Positions 54,835-64,000 of a DNA stretch of 64,000 bases are shown here, piece by piece. Position 1 is the stretch's first letter. The number at the start of each line of letters is the position of its first letter. Made by a program: the position numbers and the translations under genes. The stretch is from Crambe crambe (Eukaryota; Porifera; Demospongiae; Poecilosclerida; Crambeidae), in contig OZ004581.1 in the NCBI GenBank assembly GCA_963924555.1, positions 7,541,338-7,605,337 of the forward strand, read 5' to 3'. The notes beneath the pieces were generated by a model that was not told where the DNA came from, made no database searches, and saw only the letters and a program-made list of their open reading frames with translations.

Positions 54835-56100
54835 ATACATAACAGTCATTCGATGGTGCATTATTCACTAATAATTGTTATTGAGTTACATAAGCTACTG
54901 AGACCCAGCTGCAAAATTATTGCTTAGATACAAAGCAGGGGGTAAGTTATGTATATCACTAACTATACTTACTTTATGCTATAACATCATGAGATCAAGA
55001 TCGAAGGCACTGTCAAGCCATATTTGGTCCTGCCTTAATTGGTCCGGCAGGACCTAATAATTATGGCAGCCTTATTTTGTCATTTCGTGACAGCACTCAT
55101 AAGGATATGGTAGTTGGGTGTGGTCATTGAAATTAGGTTTTGTTTATGACCTTTGTACACAGCCATTCATACTTTGCCTATTTATAACTAAAGTGCTAAC
55201 CCTCAGTGCACACTAAGAGTCAATAATATGTATGTGCATGCTTGCAGATATTACATGAGCAGAGGAGGGTAAAGCATTCCATACTGTTGAGCTAGCTAGC
55301 ATTGTCTGTACTACGGATTTCACGTTCTCATTATCATGTAAAAATATAGTTACTGCTTTGAGAACTGCACAGATATGACAAACATGCAGGTAAGACAGTA
55401 ACAGCTAGCTGTAGATATTTAATTTTGTCACTAAAGATACTTGGGGTATGCAAATTAATGACCCGAATCCCCCCCCCCCCTACATAAGGCCACTACAGTG
55501 CCTTCTTTCTGCCTTTTTCACACTCATCTTGATATTGTTGAGACTGAAGTTGAAGCGTGGAAAGAGCCGCTGGCTTCAGAATACTACAACCCTTGCACAT
55601 GCACAGAGGGTTAATAAAAGCATGGCATTAATTACATGTAAAATACAGAGGTTTTCAGGTTGATTGACACAAAATTAGCCAGCAGAATTAAATTTGTGCT
55701 TGCAAAATTTAAGACCATTGCCATTTGTATGACAGTATATTTTGCTTGTCTTGCACATGTGCAAATTCTCAAATTCTACTGGTCAACCAACCTGAAAACT
55801 TCTGTAAGCGCTCGTGGGATAAACTGGTACGTATGTCTGAAAATTGATCTACTGTATGTATACATAAGCTTACCGGTAATTTTATTAGTTTCTGACCATA
55901 CAAAGTTCACTACCTATGTAGTCATGTAGCAATACTTAATCCTATTGTGTACTCTGTCCAAAAGTGACCACTATATAGTCTACCTAGTTACATATTAATA
56001 GCAATGTATTATCACTTATTTAGCTCTCCAGCTAAATTTAGCTAGCTTACATTTTAACAATAACTGCTTTGGAGAGTAACTTATTATTAAATACAGTATA
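54835..56100. other. AT-rich spacer between the hAT element and GPCR 6
   Basis: No gene recognised; open frames at 55448-55929 are short and carry no motif. Contains a short poly-C run near 55470. Confidence 0.4.
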
Positions 56101-56112
56101 TAAGTAGCCTAA

Positions 56113-57135
56113 ATGAATACCACAACTGCTGAGGGTTTTGTGCTATTCTGTGAAGAGGATGCCAGAGAAGACAACATAACTGACGAAGTGTGGGAGCTTG
56201 GAGAATACAGAATGAGTGGGATTGTGCTGGCAGTGTTCCAGACCATCTTTCTCCTGATAGGTCTGCCATGGAACTTGATGGTGATTGTGACTATAGTCAA
56301 AGAGAAGCTCTACAAGCAACCCACCATTGTACTCCTCCTGAATCTAGTCATCATTGACCTTCTGATGTTGGTGGTTGTCATCCCCTTGAATATTGTCATA
56401 GGAGCAGCCGGCGAATACATTTTAGGAGACAGTGATGCTGCGAGGTGTGGAACATGTGATCATGGGATCCTCAGTACTTTCTTCCCAGTAATGTCCATCT
56501 TCACAGTGTCCATTCTCTCCTTTGATAGACTCCTCTATTTCTACAAACCTCTTCGATACAATGCAATCATCACTGTACCAAGAATACTAATGGCTCTCTT
56601 GGCACTTTGGGTACTTGACTTCTTAATAGCACTCTTACCAATGGTTGGCTTTGGACATATAATATTTATAAGATCAATAGCATCATGTAGTTTACACTTT
56701 GGATCCACTGAGAAATCTTATTCCATCCTTTTGATAGTGATAGTAGGTGTGCCTCTGATAATACTGATAGTCTGCAATGCTTTTGTTGTGTACATAGTGC
56801 AGAAGACCATTCGGGCGGTGTACGCAGTTAACAAGAACAGTACAGGCGACAATTCCAATAAAAAGAAATGCAAAGAAAAACAGTTCCATCTGATTAAAGT
56901 CTTTGGGGCATTGCTGTGTTTCAATATTGTATCATGGCTACCCATTACTATCATATCGCTCCGAACTTTTTCCACTGGATTGAATAATACTCCTGCAGCT
57001 GTTCTGGTACCAAGTTTTCTGCTGTATAACTCTCAAACGACTATCCACCCAATCCTGGAAAGTTCATTCATTAGTGATGTCAAAAAACCATTGAAGAATG
57101 CGTTCTGTTGCTCTAAGAGAAGAGGTTCTTCATAA
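56113..57135 (+). CDS. Class A rhodopsin-like GPCR (sponge array member 6)
   Basis: Intronless, 340 residues. It has the same layout as member 5 but a different N-terminal 25 residues (NTT sequon, acidic) and a shorter tail ending after a CCSKRRGSS stretch. SFDRLLYFYKPLRYN after TM3, SWLP in TM6, HPILE in TM7. Very high nucleotide identity to member 5 across TM3-TM7. Its 3' end resembles member 7 (RRGSS), suggesting exchange between copies. Confidence 0.93.
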   Translation: MNTTTAEGFVLFCEEDAREDNITDEVWELGEYRMSGIVLAVFQTIFLLIGLPWNLMVIVTIVKEKLYKQPTIVLLLNLVIIDLLMLVVVIPLNIVIGAAGEYILGDSDAARCGTCDHGILSTFFPVMSIFTVSILSFDRLLYFYKPLRYNAIITVPRILMALLALWVLDFLIALLPMVGFGHIIFIRSIASCSLHFGSTEKSYSILLIVIVGVPLIILIVCNAFVVYIVQKTIRAVYAVNKNSTGDNSNKKKCKEKQFHLIKVFGALLCFNIVSWLPITIISLRTFSTGLNNTPAAVLVPSFLLYNSQTTIHPILESSFISDVKKPLKNAFCCSKRRGSS

Positions 57136-57894
57136 AATTTGTTCTCTTCTGCTAAATAATTTGCTCATACTGTTTAAACAAGTTAGAGGTACTGTTCTGG
57201 TAGGTGCATGCATGCTTAAAGATTGAAACTACTAATCACATTGATATAGCAGGAGTTTTTCTTATTTCAATAGCATGCATTAATTATTTTTCATAATGGC
57301 TAAAATTATCATACAGCTGACAGAAAATGTCACTTCTGTGAATGAAGTGTTTGAAAACATGCCACTTAAGACATGCAAGACACATGACAGTGTTAAGATA
57401 TGTAGGAAGAGTCATTAAAAGGAGAATTAATGATTCTAATGACCACATCAGGAAGGTAGCTACAGTCATGTCTAGACTTATTCATTGCTGTAAATTATTC
57501 CTCCCCTTGTGGCTATATTGTACTATAAATAGAAACACTATAATAGCATAATAGCTATCTGCATTATATATGGGCAAACCCAATAGCTAATTATAATTCT
57601 GTCCACATTCATGCCTTATCAGTTTCATGACACAATTAGTGCAGAATGTACCGGAAATATGTGCATGTCCAGGTACTAGCTATACATACAGATTTCTACT
57701 CAGTTTTATGTAAAGTAAAGGAAAGGGTGTGACTAAAACACAGACCAGACAGAGATGGGTCCAGTCGTGGGAGCTGCAGCCCTTTTCTTCCTATTCTGGG
57801 CAGGTGAGAATTAAGGAATTCACGCACCTAGGAAGCTAGCTAGCTAGTTATTCAGAACCCATGCACTAACTGGAAATCAAAACAACACCCATGG

Positions 57895-58085
57895 GTGCAG
57901 AACACCATTCGAGTTGTGTACACGGTTAACAAGAACAGCACAGACGACAATTCCAATGAAAGGAAACGCAAAGAAAATAGTTTCATCTGATTCGAGTCTT
58001 TTGGGACTATCATGGCATTGCTCCGAACTTTTTCCACAAGACTGAATAATAGCTACTCCTGCACCTATTCTGGTACCAAATTACA
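57895..58085 (+). pseudogene. GPCR pseudogene fragment (TM5-TM7 part)
   Basis: A short stretch matches members 5/6 at the third intracellular loop (CAGAACACCATTCGAGTTGTG, ACAATTCCAATGAAAGG) and TM6 end (GCTCCGAACTTTTTCCAC), with a deletion and frameshifts between them. No start or N-terminal half. Confidence 0.75.
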
Positions 58086-58129
58086 ATCTCAATCTAAACA
58101 GTTAGATATAAATCAACAAAAACTGAAAT

Positions 58130-58260
58130 GACTTTGTTTTCGGTTCAAATTTGATGAAGTATTCTTATAGAGCAACAAAACATTCACTTCAATGGTTTTC
58201 TGACATCATAATGAATGCATGCAGTCTCCAGGATGTAGTCAGTGGATTATGGTACTGTTT
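58130..58260 (-). pseudogene. GPCR pseudogene fragment (C-terminal tail, opposite strand)
   Basis: The reverse complement contains GATGTCAGAAAACCATTGAAG followed by TTTTGTTGCTC and CTTCATCAAATTTGAACC, the post-TM7 tail of members 5-7, preceded by a corrupted TM7. It lies tail to tail with the fragment at 57895. Confidence 0.6.
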
Positions 58261-58914
58261 AGGCTCCCAGACATAATTAAGACTATTAACATAGTCCTTA
58301 GCTAATAATGTTCGAAAGTTATAGCTCTACTAAATAAATGATAGTGATAGCTACTATTTAGTAGAGCTATAGCTATAGTTATCAGATTCTGTTCCAATCT
58401 GGAACTATGTATACTAGCTACTGAGATAAAAAAAAGAAAAAAAAGAGCAAAATTTACAATAGAAAGCTGGCAGCTTTAGCTATAGCTAACTTGGTAGCTA
58501 TGTACTCAATTCTTGACCATAAAACCAGCAGAGAGCTGATCACTCACTCTATCAGCTTTTTTCTTTTTTTTTTGAAATTTAAAATTAATTTTGGTTAAGA
58601 GCGAATTGATAAAGTTATATCAGTTAGCTATGACGTTTGATCAAGGTACGTAATACATTATAGCCATGGATGGAAATTCATCTTTCCAGCTCAGGGTATA
58701 GCAGTTCTGCAGCTACAGTATAGCAGTGGATTATATATCAAGTATTCTATATAGCTAAATACAAACAAAGTATTTCTGAAGGCAGCTATAAGAATGTGTA
58801 ACTTTCTTTGAACTAGCTACGTATGTAAACTACTTGAATAGTGACTAGCAGTTTCAATCTTTATAAGCATGCACCCACCCAACCTCTTATCTTTTAAAAG
58901 CATGAATTATTTAG

Positions 58915-59961
58915 CTACGTAGCAGATGAGAACGAATTTGATGAAGAACCTCTTCTGTTGGAGCAACAAAACATATTCTTCAATGGTTTTCTGATGTCAC
59001 TAATGAACAAACTTTCCAGGATTGGGTGAATTGTGATTTGAGAGTGAAACAAAAGAAAATTTGGTACCAGAACAGCTGCAGTAGTACTATTCAATCCAGT
59101 GAAGAAAGATCTCAGGGTTATGACAATGGTGGGTAGCCATGACACAATATTAAAACACACCAGTGACCCAAAGACTCGAATCAGATGGAACTGTTTTTCT
59201 TTGCGTTTCTTTTTATCGGAATTATCGCCTGTACTGTTCTTGTTAACTGCGTACACCGCCCGAATGGTCTTCTGCACTATGTACACAACGAAAGCATTGC
59301 AAACTATCAGTATTATCAGAGGCACACCTACTATCACTATCACAAGGATGGAATAAGACTTGTCAGTGCCACCAAAGTGTAGAAAACATGATGCCACTGA
59401 ACTCACAAATATTATATGTCCAAAGCCGATCGTTGGTAAGGATGCTATCAAAATATCAATCACCCAAAGCACCAAGAGAGCCATTAGTATTCTTGGTACA
59501 GTGACGATTGTGTTGTATCGAAGAGGTTTGTCGAAATAGAGGAGTCTATCGAAGGAGAGAATGGACACTGTGAAGATGGACATTATTGGGAAAAAAGTGT
59601 TGAGAATCCCATAGTAACATGTTCCACACCTTGCAGCATCATTGTCTCCTAAAATGTATTCCCCTGCTGCTCCTATGACGATGTTCAAGGGAGTGACCAC
59701 CAACAACATTAGAAGGTCAATGATGACTAGATTCAGGAGGAGTACAATGGTGGGTTGCTTGTAGAGCTTCTCTTTGACTATGGTCACAATCACAATCAAG
59801 TTCCATGGCAGACCTACCAGTAGAAAGATGGTCTGGAACACTGCCAGCACGATCCCATTTGTTCTGTACGCTCCAAGCTCCCACAATTCATCAGTGGTGC
59901 TATCTTCACTGACATTTTCTTTGCAGAACCGCAGAAAACTCTGTACAGTTGTGGTATTCAT
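58915..59961 (-). CDS. Class A rhodopsin-like GPCR (sponge array member 7)
   Basis: Intronless, 348 residues. MNTTT start, PWN in TM1, NLVIID in TM2, SFDRLLYFDKPLRYN (Asp where members 5 and 6 have Tyr), SWLP in TM6, HPILE in TM7, a CC pair and RRGSSSNS tail. It belongs to the 5/6 subgroup but is inverted relative to them. TM4 and loop 2 differ most. Confidence 0.93.
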   Translation of the reverse strand: MNTTTVQSFLRFCKENVSEDSTTDELWELGAYRTNGIVLAVFQTIFLLVGLPWNLIVIVTIVKEKLYKQPTIVLLLNLVIIDLLMLLVVTPLNIVIGAAGEYILGDNDAARCGTCYYGILNTFFPIMSIFTVSILSFDRLLYFDKPLRYNTIVTVPRILMALLVLWVIDILIASLPTIGFGHIIFVSSVASCFLHFGGTDKSYSILVIVIVGVPLIILIVCNAFVVYIVQKTIRAVYAVNKNSTGDNSDKKKRKEKQFHLIRVFGSLVCFNIVSWLPTIVITLRSFFTGLNSTTAAVLVPNFLLFHSQITIHPILESLFISDIRKPLKNMFCCSNRRGSSSNSFSSAT

Positions 59962-60830
59962 CAGGCTATTTTCTATATTATTATAACTAACACTCTACAA
60001 ATGCTTAAACTAGCTAGCAAACTAGCTATATTTTAACTGGAGAAATCAAGTTACGTAGTTGACATATCAATGTCATTTCCGTACGTATAACTAAAGGCAT
60101 AACTATGTCTACAAAGGTAGTGGATATTGCTATGGTCAATAAAACATGCTCATTTGTGAAGTCATTCCCCCATGCCATTGTGCAACATGCATGCATGGTA
60201 GCTGGTATTTAAGGTATGGGTAAGCAACAATACTTATACTGCAAGGTTGCTATGGTAAACATTGTTGTGTTATGCATTAGATACTACAGTTAGCTTATAT
60301 TCTACATGAATTCCTGTTTGAAGATCCCTTTTGCATGATGAAAGTACTTGAGATCTATGAGAAAGGGGTCTTAATTGTCCCACAAAACAGTTAAAAGCTT
60401 TTAAAGGCTTGTAAGCTACATAGCTACTGTATAAAATGTACATGAGATAGCTACTCCAGAACATGATGGTTTAAAATATTATATAAAACTCCAGATTAAG
60501 AGCTTTATGATAGCTACCAATAACTCTGTTTTGAATTTTTGCTCCATAAGACAAGTAGCTAGGTAATAGAAATGTAACAGATTAGCAATACTATTATAAT
60601 ACTCATTGAAATACCTTTGAACACAGTGTCTAATGAATTAAACAACACTGAAACCTAAATGCGTGCACAACATTTTTCAGAAACAGGATAAACTGTATTT
60701 GAGTACTGGGAGAATATCACTAACATTGCTGAATGCTAATGTTGATTGGTTAGACCCTTGCCTTAATCGAGTACCAGTGTGCTAAGCTTTCTTCACTTCC
60801 AATCCACAATCGCCATTTGGCTGTTTTGAG

Positions 60831-60842
60831 TGCGCATGCGCA
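60831..60842. promoter_or_regulatory. NRF1-type motif TGCGCATGCGCA
   Basis: A perfect palindromic match to the NRF1 consensus (YGCGCAYGCGCR), 100 bases upstream of the start codon of the RNF34/RFFL-like gene. NRF1 sites near start sites are common in animal housekeeping promoters; use in sponges is inferred. Confidence 0.55.
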
Positions 60843-60942
60843 TAATGGTATCATGTGACACCATGATCAGGTAAAGGGTCGATATGAGTCTTGCACAAGA
60901 TATATTAAGTATCATTATTAAACAAGGTGTAACCAAACACTG

Positions 60943-63206
<2,264 letters not shown>

Positions 63207-63389
63207 GTAATGACACAGAAGACATGTTACACAATGTACGTGTACCAACAGTCCCAGTGTTTCCCCCAGTATACTAAATGCAGGGCGGGCCACCCTGTTT
63301 GGATATAGAACTTCAAAGAAAGTGGGAAAGTGGGCTGGGTCTATGGCACTATATTCTCATGAACAGGGTTTCGTTTCATTTAGGATTAT

Positions 63390-63417
63390 ACCGGGGGGGG
63401 GGGGGGGGGGGGGGGGG
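63390..63417 (+). repeat. Poly-G run
   Basis: About 26 G residues followed by AGGAGGGAGG in the presumed second intron of the RNF34/RFFL-like gene. Confidence 0.9.
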
Positions 63418-63759
63418 AGGAGGGAGGAGGGCAAGCATATCCATGCGCTTGTGCGCGGAAAAATTTGTGACCTAACCATGTCCACTTTTGCCTGACCACA
63501 CCCTTTTGGATAAACTGCATGCGCCCACTTGATGATATTAACAATGACTTATGTATTATCAATGGACATTACCTTCACATCATATCACCTATCAATATGT
63601 GTGCAGAGGAAGCTATACCAGCTCTAAGGACCTTCAGAGCTGGTACCTATTTCCTTGATCTATTCTTTGTAATGGCTCTTAGCCTTGGGGGAGTCATGCT
63701 TATCTAAGAATAGTACTATAAATATATGGAATAGAAGGCTTGGGGGCGTATTTAGGCTC

Positions 63760-63779
63760 GCCCCCCCCCCCCCCCCCCC
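63760..63779 (+). repeat. Poly-C run
   Basis: About 19 C residues after GGCTCG, also in the presumed intron. The remaining sequence to 64000 shows no exon I can support. Confidence 0.9.
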
Positions 63780-64000
63780 ATAAATGAACCCCTGATGATA
63801 TACTTAAGCACCCTATTTGAAAGCACAGCTAGGGGAGACTCTGGAGACTCGAGTAGAAATTAATTTTTGGCTACTTTTTCAACTTTGGGTCACCATAACT
63901 CATGTCTACTACTAGTGGTCGTGGTCTGAAAATTTAGTCTAACCGTTATAGAACACACGACAGAAGAGATATTCAATTAAGCAAAAAATTGGGGAGGGGG

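Noticed and set aside
55448-55929. Two adjacent small plus-strand frames before GPCR 6
   Set aside because: Low-complexity start next to a poly-C run, no motif, no splice model.

Overview
The window looks like nuclear DNA of a demosponge, most probably Amphimedon queenslandica or a close relative. This is inferred from AT-rich spacers full of AGCTAGCTA-type motifs, spliced genes with introns of only 48-70 bases beside a few large ones, a tandem family of intronless class A GPCRs of the sponge-specific kind, and a dense load of DNA transposons and foldback MITEs. No bacterial gene organisation, rRNA, tRNA or CRISPR array was seen.

Layout. 1-1563: 3' end of a Ty3/gypsy LTR-element fossil. 1564-11490: a repeat pair (1564-2471 and 10697-11487) bracketing a probable glycosyltransferase exon (2472-3713) and about 6 kb of gene-free AT-rich DNA with small MITEs. 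11776-12825: a TMEM45-family membrane protein. 12.9-15.2 kb: nested MITEs and a 75-base tandem repeat. 15.6-16.9 kb: GPCR 1. 17.6-19.6 kb: a LINE fragment and MITEs. 20.8-25.7 kb: a decayed transposon-like ORF series with a DUF6589-like middle and a nuclease-like end. 26.4-27.5 kb: GPCR 2, which shares flanks with GPCR 1. 28.2-30.3 kb: a decayed integrase-domain element. 30.4-36.3 kb: a six-exon HECT E3 ligase gene on the minus strand. Its last intron (3.4 kb) holds a complete six-exon single-pass receptor-like gene on the plus strand plus pogo/Tigger debris. 36.9-37.4 kb: a P-element/THAP9-type transposase fragment between 28-base direct repeats. 39.3-44.8 kb: a GPCR pseudogene and GPCRs 3 and 4. 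45.0-49.8 kb: nested foldback elements. 51.4-52.5 kb: GPCR 5. 52.5-54.8 kb: a hAT element. 56.1-60.0 kb: GPCR 6, GPCR pseudogene pieces and GPCR 7. 60.9-64.0 kb: the 5' part of an RNF34/RFFL (CARP)-like E3 ligase gene that runs off the right edge.

How it fits together. The backbone is a local array of seven intact GPCR genes plus at least three pseudogene pieces over 45 kb, expanded by segmental duplication and inversion. Two ubiquitin-ligase genes, TMEM45 and the receptor-like gene sit in or beside it. The N-terminus-to-TM2 block of the GPCRs is almost invariant, while the ligand-side and cytoplasmic parts differ. That pattern suggests gene conversion or strong constraint on one end of the receptor. 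The two best gene models (HECT and the nested receptor) were built by hand. Every splice site kept frame: 546 and 362 residues respectively.
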